The notes: generated by a model from the sequence alone, not told the origin. A stretch of DNA of 46,383 nucleotides from Candidatus Azambacteria bacterium (GCA_016200965.1 JACQDT010000025.1:1-46383); one strand, 5' to 3'; counted from the first letter of the stretch, positions 31,932-40,988 are shown. Numbers and translations are program-made.

Positions 31932-31981
31932 ATGATTCTATTGTATCAGAGAAAAAGGATAAGTCAATTTGTAACCGCTGG

Positions 31982-33772
31982 CTATTTCTTTTTCTCAATT
32001 TCCATGTGCAACTGCGCGAGCAGTTTTTTTGTTTTGAGGGCGCCTTTGTCCGCGCCTTTGGTGCGCACGGCGACGGACTGCGATTTGACTTCCTTGTCGC
32101 CGATGATGAGCATATAGGGAATCTTCTGCTGTTCGCCTTCGCGTATCTTTTTGCCGATGGTGGCGTCCTCGTCTTTCAGTTGGGCGCGGATGCCATGCGC
32201 CGAGAGAAGTTTCAAAACCTCCCCGGCGTATTTTTTGTGGCTTTTGCCGATAGGCATCACCCATGCCTGCTCCGGCGCAAGCCACAACGGGAACGCTCCG
32301 GCGAAGTGTTCTATGAGAATGCCCAAAAAGCGCTCGGTGGATCCCAAAATGGCGCGATGGATGACGATGGGGCGCTTCTTTACGCCGTCTTTGTCGGTGT
32401 ATTCAAGCGCGAACCGTTCGGGGAGATTCATGTCAAGCTGGATGGTGGAGAGTTGCCACTCTCGGCCGATGGCGTCGCGGAACATGAAGTCCAGCTTCGG
32501 CCCGTAAAACGCGGCTTCGCCCGTGCCGATTTCGTGTTTCCATTTTTTGCTCCTGATGAGTTTTTCAAGCGTCGCCTCCGATTGTTTCCATACCGCCTTG
32601 TCGCCGATATAGTTTTCCGGATGCGCGGGGTCGTGCGTGGAGATGCGCACCCAAAAATCAGCGAATCCGAACGCGCGGTACGCGGCTTGGATCATGGCGA
32701 GCATGAGCGCGATCTCTTTTTCTATCTGTTCGGGCGTGGCAAAGACGTGGCAGTCGTCCTGTGTGAGCGCGCGCACGCGCGTCAGTCCCGACAGTTCCCC
32801 ACTTTTTTCATAGCGGTAGTTGGTGGTCGTGGAGGTCCAGCGCAAGGGGAGTTCGCGATAGGAATGCGGCGCGCTTTTGTAGAGCATCATGAAATGCGGG
32901 CAGTTCATGGGTTTGAGATAGTATGACGCTTCATCTTTCAGCTCCATGGGCGGATAGAGCGCATCGAATTTTTCCAGATGCCCGGAGATGCGGTACAGCT
33001 CGCCCTTGGTGACGTGAGGAATCCATATCGGGTGGTAGCCGCTTTTTTTCTGAAGTTCTCCGATGTAATTTTCCACGAGCGTTCGCAGGAGCGCGCCTTT
33101 GGGGTAAAACAAGGGAAGCCCCGGGCCAATTTCATCAATGATAGTGAACAGCCCCAGTTCCTTGCCGATTTTTCGGTGGTCGCGCTTAGCCGCTTCCTCC
33201 TGTTGTTTCAGATATGCATCCAGCTCTTCTTTTGTCGCAAACGCCACGCCGTAGATGCGCGTGAGCATCGGGTTTTTTTCACTTCCGCGCCAATAGGCGC
33301 CCGCGATTTTGGTGAGACGGAAGGCGTCGCGCGCGATGTCTTTCGTGTTTTCTACATGCGGGCCCTGGCACAGATCGGAAAATGCGCCCGTGGCGTAGAC
33401 GGAAACGATTCCCTTGCCCGCCTGTTTCAAGCTTTCATCCATCGCGGTGGTTCCTTTGGTTTCTATATCGTTGATGAGCTCAATTTTAAACGGCTGGGAT
33501 GCGAACATTTCTTTTGCCTGCGCGACGGACAGTTCGCTTCGCACGAACGCGAGGTTTTTTTTGGCGAGCGAGCGCATCTTCTGTTCTATTTTTAAAAGAT
33601 CCGTCTGAGAAACGGGCTTTGAAGTCAGGATGTCGTAATAAAACCCGTTTTCTATGACGGGTCCCACGCCGAGCTTTGCGTTTTTATCTTCTTCAAGCAC
33701 CGCCGCCGCAAGCAAATGCGCAAGCGAGTGCCGGACTTTATGCAGCTGTTCGCTTTCCATGGATGTCATCAT
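31982..33772 (-). CDS. thrS: Threonyl-tRNA synthetase without TGS domain
   Basis: About 596 residues from the ATG at 33772 (TTG 33796 and ATG 33760 are alternatives). The N2 editing domain (HSLAHLLAAA with HxxxH; SDLCQGPHVE), the class II catalytic core (MNCPHFM, TQDDCHVFATPEQ, HRAILGSTERFLGILIEHFAG) and the anticodon domain are present. The N-terminal TGS domain of typical ThrS is missing, so the protein starts at the editing domain; this shortened form is common in CPR. Confidence 0.96.
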   Translation of the reverse strand: MMTSMESEQLHKVRHSLAHLLAAAVLEEDKNAKLGVGPVIENGFYYDILTSKPVSQTDLLKIEQKMRSLAKKNLAFVRSELSVAQAKEMFASQPFKIELINDIETKGTTAMDESLKQAGKGIVSVYATGAFSDLCQGPHVENTKDIARDAFRLTKIAGAYWRGSEKNPMLTRIYGVAFATKEELDAYLKQQEEAAKRDHRKIGKELGLFTIIDEIGPGLPLFYPKGALLRTLVENYIGELQKKSGYHPIWIPHVTKGELYRISGHLEKFDALYPPMELKDEASYYLKPMNCPHFMMLYKSAPHSYRELPLRWTSTTTNYRYEKSGELSGLTRVRALTQDDCHVFATPEQIEKEIALMLAMIQAAYRAFGFADFWVRISTHDPAHPENYIGDKAVWKQSEATLEKLIRSKKWKHEIGTGEAAFYGPKLDFMFRDAIGREWQLSTIQLDMNLPERFALEYTDKDGVKKRPIVIHRAILGSTERFLGILIEHFAGAFPLWLAPEQAWVMPIGKSHKKYAGEVLKLLSAHGIRAQLKDEDATIGKKIREGEQQKIPYMLIIGDKEVKSQSVAVRTKGADKGALKTKKLLAQLHMEIEKKK

Positions 33773-33796
33773 AACAGGGGAGCCAGTGTTTTTCAA

Positions 33797-33866
33797 CCCA
33801 GTAGAAGCACTTCGGCTGACTTTGTCAGTTTGTTGCCATAAGCAACCGCCGAAGTCCTCTACTGGG
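33797..33866. repeat. Cruciform-like inverted repeat between thrS and 33967
   Basis: Outer arms CCCAGTAGAAGCACTTCGGC and GCCGAAGTCCTCTACTGGG pair with few mismatches. Inside are two small hairpins, TGAC-ttt-GTCA and GTTGC-cata-GCAAC, giving a three-way layout. The ends CCCAGTA/TACTGGG are the same as those of the 145-bp elements. Confidence 0.8.
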
Positions 33867-33883
33867 TCAATGAGTATGTTGTA

Positions 33884-33912
33884 TTGACAAAGTCGTTTTT
33901 AAGGCGTACTAT
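33884..33912 (+). promoter_or_regulatory. Promoter of the small zinc-ribbon-like gene
   Basis: Perfect TTGACA (33884-33889), 17-bp spacer, TACTAT (33907-33912). A GGAGG lies at 33956-33960, 6 bp before the ATG. Confidence 0.8.
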
Positions 33913-33966
33913 GCGTTCCATTGAGTCATACGTTTTATAGTTCACCATTCACCGCGGAGGGAAGCT

Positions 33967-34353
33967 ATGACGTGGATAACAGTGTTTGTCTCGGTCGGGG
34001 CTACGCTGGCAGTGGTCGGAATTTTGCTCTTTTTTTCTCCGCAGAAACGTTATCGCAGGCGATTGCGGAAACAGTTACGGAAAGACGAACTGAGGTGCCC
34101 AAAATGTTTTGAGCAGTTATATTGTTTCAAGTCCAGGAGGGTGATCGGTTCCGTCGGGTTTGACGGCGTGTTTGAAGAAACGCTGGTATGTTTAAATGAT
34201 CCCGCGTTTTGTAGCGCCGTCGGCCTCCTGCTTACCATCACGTATCGGGATAGAAATCTCGACCGATCAGCATGCGGCCATCGGCATCCGAAACTCGTCC
34301 CCCGGCTACCAAAAGATCAGGTGGAAAAAATGCGCTCGGCGCACCTGCACTAA
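33967..34353 (+). CDS. Small membrane protein with cysteine-rich domain
   Basis: 128 residues: an N-terminal transmembrane helix (about 3-24), a basic stretch (KRYRRRLRKQLRKDE), then CPKC and four further cysteines that could bind zinc. Consensus promoter, strong Shine-Dalgarno site and a terminator make it a convincing stand-alone unit although the sequence is unfamiliar. The C-terminus is basic and of low complexity. Confidence 0.65.
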   Translation: MTWITVFVSVGATLAVVGILLFFSPQKRYRRRLRKQLRKDELRCPKCFEQLYCFKSRRVIGSVGFDGVFEETLVCLNDPAFCSAVGLLLTITYRDRNLDRSACGHRHPKLVPRLPKDQVEKMRSAHLH

Positions 34354-34368
34354 ATTACCAAAAGGATC

Positions 34369-34415
34369 AAATCAAAAGCCGTCTTGTGCAACCGCAAGCG
34401 GCTTTTTGATTTTTA
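34369..34415 (+). terminator. Terminator after 33967 gene
   Basis: ATCAAAAGCCG pairs with CGGCTTTTTGAT, followed by TTTTT. It overlaps the last codons of dnaE on the other strand. Confidence 0.85.
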
Positions 34416-37400
34416 TATCGTTTTCGCCGCGTTGCAGATGAGTTTATACGCGCCGTTGCGGAGGTCCACCTTGCCTGAAACGAGCACGATGTTGTCGTCT
34501 TGCCATATTTCGCGCATTTTCTCCAGTTTTTCGGGAAATATGACGACTTCAATGACGCCGCCGAAGTCCTGCAGGTTCGCAAACGCCATCGGTTCGTTGT
34601 TCTTGGTCATGATCTTTTTTACGCCGGAAAGTATGCCGCCTACCTTTACGCTTTTACCCAGGATGTTGTGCGTGATGTCGCGGATGGGCAGTATGCCCGA
34701 GGCAAATTTTTCCTTGTACTCGTCAAGCGGGTGGCCGGACACGTACAGACCGAGCAGTTCTTTTTCCCAGGCGAGTTTCTGGCGGAAGCTTGCCGGTTGG
34801 GCATCCTCCAGTTTGAGCGAGCCGACTTTCATGCCGTGCGCGGCGAACAGTCCTATTTGCGAAGAATGTTCGTTTTGTTGCGCTTCTTTCGAATATGCAA
34901 GAAGCGTGTCCAGGTTCGCCAGGAGTTTGTTGCGTTCTTCTAATGCGTCCAGCGCGCCGCACTTAATGAGTGCTTCAAGCGATTTTTTATTGAGGTCTTT
35001 ATGTTTGACGCGCTCAATGAAATTTTCAATTGAGGTGAAGTGCGCTTTGCCCCGTGCGGCAATGATTGCTTCCACCACATTCTCGCCCACATTCTTGACT
35101 GCAAGCATGCCAAAGCGGATTTCTTTGTCGGACATGACGGTAAATGTTTTTTGGCTTTCATTGAGCGTGGGCGCAAGAACCGCAATACCGATATTTTTTC
35201 CTTCTTCCACCAAAAATGCGATGCGTTCCACGTCGGCGAGGTCGGATGTCATGAGCGCCGCCATAAATTCTGCGGGGAAGTGCGCTTTTAAAAACGCGGT
35301 GTGGTATCCGACCATCGCGTACGAGATGGCGTGCGAACGATTGAATCCGTATCGCGCGAACGGTTCAATGAAGTCCCATATTTGCTCGGCAGTTTTTTGC
35401 GCCACGCCGTTTTGTACCATGCCGGCGATTATCTTTTCGCGCTGTTCGTCCAAAAGTGATTTGATCTTTTTCCCGACCGCTTTGATGAGCGTGTATCCCT
35501 GAGGCAGGGTGAAACCGGCGAGCGAATTTGCGACCTGCATGAGCTGTTCCTGATAAATGATGATGCCGTGCGTGCTTTTGAGTATCGGCTCAAGCTTGGG
35601 ATGGAGGTATGAGACCTGTCTTCTTTTGTGTTTGCGCGCGATGAATTCGGGAATGAGCTCCATCGGCCCCGGGCGAAACAGCGAGACCATCGCGACGATG
35701 TCTTCAAATTCTGTGGGAACGAGCTCTTTGAGATAGCGCTTCATCCCGGCCGATTCAAGCTGAAACACGCCGGTGGTCCGTGCGTCTTGCAGGAGCTTGA
35801 ATGTTTTTTTGTCGTCTAACGGGATTTTGTCCATGTTGACGCTTTTGCCGTGGCGCGCGCGGATGAGGTCAAGGGTATGTTCTATGATGGAAAGGTTCTT
35901 TAAGCCCAAAAAGTCCATTTTAAGCAATCCGAGGTCTTCAATGGCGTGCATCTCATATTGCGTGACGATTTGTTTCGCTCCTGTGGTTTCACCGCCGTTG
36001 TCGTCCTGCGCGCGCGTGGCGTATTGGAGCGGCACGATTTCGTTCAACGGATTTTTCGAAACAACGACGCCGCATGCGTGCACGGAAGCGTGTCGTGCGA
36101 CCCCCTCGAGTTTTTTTGCCATGTCCAATATCAGTTTCGCGTCGGGATTGGTCTTGTACAATGTCTGCAATTCCAAAACGGAAGCAAGCGCTTCTTCAAG
36201 CCCCGTGCCGAAGGGGATGAGTTTTGCGAGCGTGTCGCAAAAACCGTAGGAAATGCCAAGCGCGCGTCCCGTGTCGCGCACGGCGGCGCGAGCGGCCATG
36301 GTGCCGAAGGTGACGATTTGCGCTACGCGGTCGTGTCCGTATTTATTGATGACGTATTCAAGGACGCGGTCGCGGCCTGTGTCGGCGAAATCAATATCAA
36401 TGTCGGGCATGCTCACGCGTTCAGGGTTTAAAAACCGTTCGAACAGCAGATTGTATTGTATCGGATCAACATTCGTGATGTTTAAGATATAAGAAATAAT
36501 GGATCCCGCCGCCGAGCCGCGACCCGGGCCTACAACGACGCCATGCGTTTTTGCCCAGTTCACGAAATCCTCTACGATGAGGAAATACGACGCAAATCCG
36601 GTTTTTTCAATGACGGAAAGCTCATACGCCAGCCGGTCATGCACCTCTTGCGTGGGGGCCGGGTATCGCTTGGGCAGATTTTCCACGCATAATTTTTGCA
36701 GATAGGAGTCGGCCGTTTCTCCTTTCGGGAGAGGAAACTGGGGGAGTTGAATTTTGCCCAGCTCAATTTCAACGTTGCACCGGTCGGCGATTTTTTGCGT
36801 GTTTTCAAGCGCGATTTTCGGATAGGGAAAGGTCGCGTATATCTCATCAGCGGTTTTAAACGAGAAATCCTCCTGTACCATCGAGAGCCGGTCTCCCTCG
36901 CCGAGCTTCGCGCCGGTTTGTATCGCCATGAGCGTGTCTTGGGCTTTGGCGTCTTCTTTTTCAAGATAATGGATATCGCAGGTGGCGACCAGCGGCACGT
37001 TATATCGCTCGGCGTATTCAATGAGCTTGTTGTTTATTTCGTCCTGTAGCTTGATGTTGGGGTGATGCGCGATTTCAAGATAAAAATCGTCCGGACCGAA
37101 TATGTTTTTGTATTCTTTGATGAGCGCCTCGGCAAGTTCAAAATTCTTTTGCGCGATTGCGCGCGGAATTTCTCCCGACAAACACCCCGATAGCGCGATC
37201 AGCCCATCGGCGTACGCGCGAAGCGCTTCCTTATCAATGCGCGGCTTGTAATAAAATCCTTCAAGGTTGGCGACGGTGACGAGCTTGATGAGGTTTTTGT
37301 ATCCTTTATCGTTTTTGGCAAGGAGAATGATGTGAAAGCGTTTATCATCCATTCCCGGTTGCTTGTCGCGCATGCTGCGGGCGGCCACATACAGTTCCGC

Positions 37401-37592
37401 GCCGATGATCGGTTTCACGCCGATTTTTTTTGCGGTTTTATAAAATTCAATCGCGCCGTAGAGCGAGCCGTGGTCCGTCAGCGCGAGCGCGTCCATGCCG
37501 AGCGATTTGGCTTTTTGAACCAGCTCCGGAATTTTTGGCAGGCCGTCCAAAAGCGAGTAGTGACTGTGCGTATGGAGATGAACGAATTTCAT
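34413..37592 (-). CDS. dnaE: DNA polymerase III alpha subunit
   Basis: 1059 residues. PHP domain (HLHTHSHYSLLDG; LTDHGSLYGAIEFY), polymerase core with GPGRGSAAGSIISYIL, the catalytic PDIDIDFADTGRDRV and FGTMAARAAVRDTGRALG, a helix-hairpin-helix region and a C-terminal OB fold (VKVGGILSGVKKI). The tau-binding tail is short. This is the replicative polymerase. Confidence 0.97.
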   Translation of the reverse strand: MKFVHLHTHSHYSLLDGLPKIPELVQKAKSLGMDALALTDHGSLYGAIEFYKTAKKIGVKPIIGAELYVAARSMRDKQPGMDDKRFHIILLAKNDKGYKNLIKLVTVANLEGFYYKPRIDKEALRAYADGLIALSGCLSGEIPRAIAQKNFELAEALIKEYKNIFGPDDFYLEIAHHPNIKLQDEINNKLIEYAERYNVPLVATCDIHYLEKEDAKAQDTLMAIQTGAKLGEGDRLSMVQEDFSFKTADEIYATFPYPKIALENTQKIADRCNVEIELGKIQLPQFPLPKGETADSYLQKLCVENLPKRYPAPTQEVHDRLAYELSVIEKTGFASYFLIVEDFVNWAKTHGVVVGPGRGSAAGSIISYILNITNVDPIQYNLLFERFLNPERVSMPDIDIDFADTGRDRVLEYVINKYGHDRVAQIVTFGTMAARAAVRDTGRALGISYGFCDTLAKLIPFGTGLEEALASVLELQTLYKTNPDAKLILDMAKKLEGVARHASVHACGVVVSKNPLNEIVPLQYATRAQDDNGGETTGAKQIVTQYEMHAIEDLGLLKMDFLGLKNLSIIEHTLDLIRARHGKSVNMDKIPLDDKKTFKLLQDARTTGVFQLESAGMKRYLKELVPTEFEDIVAMVSLFRPGPMELIPEFIARKHKRRQVSYLHPKLEPILKSTHGIIIYQEQLMQVANSLAGFTLPQGYTLIKAVGKKIKSLLDEQREKIIAGMVQNGVAQKTAEQIWDFIEPFARYGFNRSHAISYAMVGYHTAFLKAHFPAEFMAALMTSDLADVERIAFLVEEGKNIGIAVLAPTLNESQKTFTVMSDKEIRFGMLAVKNVGENVVEAIIAARGKAHFTSIENFIERVKHKDLNKKSLEALIKCGALDALEERNKLLANLDTLLAYSKEAQQNEHSSQIGLFAAHGMKVGSLKLEDAQPASFRQKLAWEKELLGLYVSGHPLDEYKEKFASGILPIRDITHNILGKSVKVGGILSGVKKIMTKNNEPMAFANLQDFGGVIEVVIFPEKLEKMREIWQDDNIVLVSGKVDLRNGAYKLICNAAKTI

Positions 37593-37620
37593 GTGGTATG
37601 ATTCATTTTAGGAAGTTGTG

Positions 37621-37767
37621 GAGCGGCAAGAATATTACAAAGAAAACCGTGTCGTAGGCCAAGCGGGCATGGTGGTCGCCCAGGGCGACCGAGCGAGGCC
37701 GGAGGGCGAGCGGCGCGCTCTCGCCGGGAGCGCGAACGCGTGTTTTCGTGTAATGTTCTTGCCGCTC
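37621..37767. repeat. 147-bp inverted-repeat element between dnaE and rnhB
   Basis: 19-bp terminal arms, GAGCGGCAAGAATATTACA (37621-37639) and its inverse at 37749-37767 with one mismatch. Inner pairings include GAAAAC.GTG/CGTGTTTTC, GGTCGCCC-ag-GGCGACC and GGCGAG...CTCTCGCC. It fills the gap between two divergent genes. Different sequence from the 145-bp family. Confidence 0.88.
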
Positions 37768-37787
37768 AAAATCATTGTCATTCTATC

Positions 37788-38453
37788 ATGCAAAGAAAAA
37801 CCATTCCAACATTGGCCGAGGAAGAAAAAATATGGCGCCATGGCGGCGTACTCGTTGGCGTTGACGAAGTCGGAAGAGGTCCGTTGGCGGGGCCGGTATG
37901 CGCCACGGCCGTGGCGTTTGATCTCGGCGATGCACAGACAGCGCTTTTTATCGGCGAGCTTGGCATCAACGACTCCAAGAAGCTTTCTGTAAAAAAACGC
38001 GAGCAGATTTTTGAAGCGCTGACGACGCATCCGAACGTATATTGGGCGACCGGGCAGGCGGACGAAAAGGCGATTGACCGGATAAACATTTTGCAGGCAA
38101 GCTTGCGCGCGATGCGCCACGCCGTCGGAGGGCTTCAGGAAAAATGCGGGGCGTTGAAGCGCAGGGAATTGTTGTATATAGACGGCAGGGAGATCATTCC
38201 GGAAATAGCGTCGGATCAAAAAGCCATTATCGGCGGCGACGCGAAGATATGCTCCATTGCCGCCGCGTCCATTATCGCCAAAGTCCTGCGCGACAGGATG
38301 ATGCGCGAGTACGCGAAGCAATACCCGCAGTATCGGTTTGAAAAGCACAAGGGTTATGGTACGAAACTCCACTTTGAACTCATCAAAAAGCACGGTATGT
38401 CGCCCATTCACCGCAGAAGTTTTTTGAAGGGTTTCAAATCGCCCACATCTTGA
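37788..38453 (+). CDS. rnhB: Ribonuclease HII
   Basis: 221 residues. GVDEVGRGPLAGPV with the first catalytic Asp-Glu, NDSKKLSVKKREQ, and KICSIAAASIIAKVLRDR are diagnostic. It removes ribonucleotides and RNA primers from DNA. The ATG at 37788 starts after the inverted-repeat element. Confidence 0.96.
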   Translation: MQRKTIPTLAEEEKIWRHGGVLVGVDEVGRGPLAGPVCATAVAFDLGDAQTALFIGELGINDSKKLSVKKREQIFEALTTHPNVYWATGQADEKAIDRINILQASLRAMRHAVGGLQEKCGALKRRELLYIDGREIIPEIASDQKAIIGGDAKICSIAAASIIAKVLRDRMMREYAKQYPQYRFEKHKGYGTKLHFELIKKHGMSPIHRRSFLKGFKSPTS

Positions 38454-38548
38454 ATTGTATGTCTTAATTGCTATCACATCTCAGGTGTACAATTTAAATT
38501 TCATGCTTTTTGGGACGATGATGAACGAGAGGCAATAAAAAGATAATT

Positions 38549-38965
38549 ATGATTCTTTTCGTGTGCAGAGGTAATATGTTCAGAAGCCCGATTGCAAAGG
38601 CATTTTTCAATTATTTTGCAAAAGGTAATGTAGCCGCAGAGTCCTGTGGCACTTGGGTTCGGAAGGAGCACAACAGCGGCAAGACATTGTTTGCAATAGG
38701 TTCGTTTAACACGCTAGAGTACATGAGCAAGCAGGGTTTTGACTTATTTCACGAAAAAGCGCGGCAGATAACTCCTGACATGGTGCGCCGCGCAGAAAAA
38801 GTCATCGTCATGGCCGAGAGAGATACATGGCCGGAATATTTACGAAAGAGTCAAAAGGTTGTGGTATGGCATATAAAAAATCCGGACACGTTCAGCGCCA
38901 CAGAAGCATCGCGAATAGGGAATCAGATAAAATCAAAAGTGCTTGAACTTGCGCGTCGGATTTGA
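38549..38965 (+). CDS. Low-molecular-weight protein tyrosine phosphatase family protein
   Basis: 138 residues. The phosphate-binding loop C-x5-R is at the N-terminus (FVCRGNMFRSPIAKAFF) and a late Asp in KNPDTFS may be the general acid. The family includes phosphotyrosine phosphatases and arsenate reductases; the extra Cys of ArsC is not evident. Substrate unknown. Confidence 0.85.
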   Translation: MILFVCRGNMFRSPIAKAFFNYFAKGNVAAESCGTWVRKEHNSGKTLFAIGSFNTLEYMSKQGFDLFHEKARQITPDMVRRAEKVIVMAERDTWPEYLRKSQKVVVWHIKNPDTFSATEASRIGNQIKSKVLELARRI

Positions 38966-39026
38966 CAACATTCTCAATACACAGTATCTTTATAGTAAGA
39001 TGCAACCAATAATATAAAGAAAAACT

Positions 39027-39275
39027 ATGAGTATTGAGATGCCGTCAAATAAAGAGGAGGCGGAAAAAATGGAGGAGATAATGGATCGCGTCGATGAATT
39101 GAGATATAAAAAATATACCGATGAGGAAATCATGGATTCTATGTCCGTTGACGAGGGGTATGAGAAGGAGCGTATTGAAAAGGCCATGAAAAAATTGGAT
39201 GAGGAGAAAGAAAAGAAAGAGGCGGAAGGAGGAGATGCAAATATCGGTGAACTGGATTCAAGAGAAGAGGAGTAA
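39027..39275 (+). CDS. Small acidic helical protein, unknown
   Basis: 82 residues, rich in Glu, Lys and Met with no membrane segment. The motif YTDEEIMDSM suggests a short helix-turn-helix-like segment but nothing is recognised. It ends 12 bp before the next gene. Confidence 0.55.
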   Translation: MSIEMPSNKEEAEKMEEIMDRVDELRYKKYTDEEIMDSMSVDEGYEKERIEKAMKKLDEEKEKKEAEGGDANIGELDSREEE

Positions 39276-39287
39276 TTTGTTTTTATT

Positions 39288-39995
39288 ATGAAAAAATGGT
39301 CTGAAATGCCGCAGGACTTGGAGTCAGAAACCAGTGGCGAAGAAGCCGGGGTTGAAGATGCGCCCGAGGAGTTGGAAGAAGTAATTTCCGATATGGAGGC
39401 GCCGGCGGCAATGCGGGAGTATGCGGCCGAACAAGAAAAAATGGCGGACGCGCAGTTTGAGCTGTTGCGGGAGTTTCAACAAGAAGAGCGGGAAGCGTTT
39501 GCGTCCGTTGAAGCGAGCGGTGAAAAGAAAGAAAGTTTGTGGCAATCACGCATGAAAAAAGGAATGATGGGAGTTACCGCCGGCATGATGCTTATGATGG
39601 CGATACCGGCGTTTGCCGAACAACCCGTGGGAAAGCAGTTGGATGAGCCGCAAAGAATCGAACAGTCTCAAGAAGCTTCACAATTCGAAAAAAACCATAA
39701 AGCGATGGTGGAAGAGACGAAGAAAGAAGTGGAAAAACACGGCAATTACAATATTATGATCAGTTACGAGGCAAATGAAGTGATGAAAGAGCGCGGGTGG
39801 AGGATTTTGCAAAGAATCGATGTTATTGAATTTGGAAATCCTCACAAAGTATTGACGCTTGATGAAAACACCAAAAAGGTTAATATCGGATTAGAGAAGG
39901 ATGGCGATATTCGGATAATCGTGGAGGATAAGGACGGCACAATTACTATTGTGACGGTGAATGAAAAGGGAGATGTTACGTTCTATAATCGATAA
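39288..39995 (+). CDS. Acidic protein with central membrane segment, unknown
   Basis: 235 residues. A Glu-rich N-terminal region (about 1-85), a hydrophobic Met-rich segment near 88-105 (MKKGMMGVTAGMMLMMAIPA) ending AFAEQ like a signal-peptidase site, then a charged helix and a beta-rich domain (KVNIGLEKDGDIRIIVEDKD). Probably cytoplasmic N-terminus with an extracytoplasmic C-terminus. Confidence 0.6.
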   Translation: MKKWSEMPQDLESETSGEEAGVEDAPEELEEVISDMEAPAAMREYAAEQEKMADAQFELLREFQQEEREAFASVEASGEKKESLWQSRMKKGMMGVTAGMMLMMAIPAFAEQPVGKQLDEPQRIEQSQEASQFEKNHKAMVEETKKEVEKHGNYNIMISYEANEVMKERGWRILQRIDVIEFGNPHKVLTLDENTKKVNIGLEKDGDIRIIVEDKDGTITIVTVNEKGDVTFYNR

Positions 39996-39997
39996 AA

Positions 39998-40279
39998 ATG
40001 GGTATTCAACAAGGTAATACATCGAAGTCTGCGTTACTGGAAATCATTGCGGTTTCTTCTCTCCCGGAAACACAAAAAACAGTTTGGAGCGCGTTTATCA
40101 ATGCGGCAACGGAGAAAGAAATTATCCCCATTTTGGATGCGCTCGCAAGCGATGCGGACACGCTTTCGTTTTTGACAGAAAATCTGATGGCGAAAATGGA
40201 AGCAATGAGCAAAAAAGATGTCTCTTTGTGGGGGAAAATCATTGAAGAGGAAAAAGCGCATCTACACTCACGCGGTTGA
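39998..40279 (+). CDS. Small protein, unknown
   Basis: 93 residues, mostly helical, soluble. Starts 2 bp after the previous stop and is followed by a terminator, so the three genes from 39027 look like one operon. Confidence 0.6.
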   Translation: MGIQQGNTSKSALLEIIAVSSLPETQKTVWSAFINAATEKEIIPILDALASDADTLSFLTENLMAKMEAMSKKDVSLWGKIIEEEKAHLHSRG

Positions 40280-40290
40280 ACTTCTTGCGA

Positions 40291-40322
40291 AAGCCTGAGG
40301 GAACGCACCCCGGGCTTTTTTC
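40291..40322 (+). terminator. Terminator after the 39.0-40.3 kb operon
   Basis: AAGCCTGAGG pairs imperfectly with CCCCGGGCTT, followed by TTTTTT. Confidence 0.75.
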
Positions 40323-40417
40323 TTCTCATTTTTCAAATTACATATACATTCAACATAGCTCAATTTGTATGCAATTTGAGTGGAAGTTTTTTGAGAAAAA
40401 TGCCATCCACGGGGATA

Positions 40418-40446
40418 TTGACATAATTCGTAAGCGGTGATACCAT
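40418..40446 (+). promoter_or_regulatory. Promoter of the exported small protein gene
   Basis: Perfect TTGACA (40418-40423), 17-bp spacer, TACCAT (40441-40446). The leader of about 95 nt has a CCCAAG...CTTGGG hairpin and a strong GGAGGTG at 40537-40543. Confidence 0.8.
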
Positions 40447-40546
40447 ATTTCTGCTATCATTTTGTTCATTTTTTTGTGCCCAAGTATGCCTTGAAACAAT
40501 CACGTTTCTTGGCAGGAATCTTGGGTAAAACGAGGGGGAGGTGCTT

Positions 40547-40888
40547 ATGAAATACCTTGCAGGTATTTTCATGGGAGCGTTTCTTCTGGTGGCGACGCTC
40601 TGGTTTGCCGATGTCAGTCCCACGGTGGTGTGGGCAAAAGACACCGCGGCAACCGGGCAGGCGTTTCTGCCGGAGGTTGTTCCGGAAGTGCTGGCCGCAA
40701 TGCCAGCCACATTTAAGGACGACAATGTGATGCAACTCACCGCGACCGCGGCCATCGGCGCCGGCGGGTCCAGGGGCCAGCCCTGTTGGGCGGTTTCCAC
40801 GATTGACAATTTTGTTCTTCGTAACAACTACTTGTACTTGACCGGGACCGGACTGGCCAATTTGCCAGGACATCCGCTCAGGTTGTGA
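40547..40888 (+). CDS. Small exported protein, unknown
   Basis: 113 residues. Signal peptide-like start (MKYLAGIFMGAFLLVATLWF, possible cleavage after VWA), then a mature domain of about 80 residues with a single Cys. Strong promoter, Shine-Dalgarno site and terminator suggest high expression. Not recognised. Confidence 0.65.
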   Translation: MKYLAGIFMGAFLLVATLWFADVSPTVVWAKDTAATGQAFLPEVVPEVLAAMPATFKDDNVMQLTATAAIGAGGSRGQPCWAVSTIDNFVLRNNYLYLTGTGLANLPGHPLRL

Positions 40889-40898
40889 GTTTCAACTG

Positions 40899-40962
40899 TG
40901 ACGACCTCCGGGTCGCGCATGCAAAACTTTGCATTGTGTGACCCGGAGGTTTCGTTTTTTTG
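40899..40962 (+). terminator. Terminator after the exported protein gene
   Basis: ACCTCCGGGTC pairs with GACCCGGAGGT (11 bp) and encloses a second stem GCATGCAAA/TTTGCATT; TTTTTTT follows. The T-run doubles as the -35 region of ftsK. Confidence 0.9.
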
Positions 40963-40988
40963 ACGGAGGCGCGCGATTGCTTTATGAT
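40960..40988 (+). promoter_or_regulatory. ftsK promoter, apparently leaderless
   Basis: TTGACG (40960-40965), 17-bp spacer, TATGAT (40983-40988). The ftsK ATG at 40995 is 7 bp after the -10 box. Confidence 0.65.

Noticed and set aside
31919-32926. 335-residue ORF opposite thrS
   Set aside because: It is the antisense of a clear thrS with all catalytic motifs and has no domain of its own.
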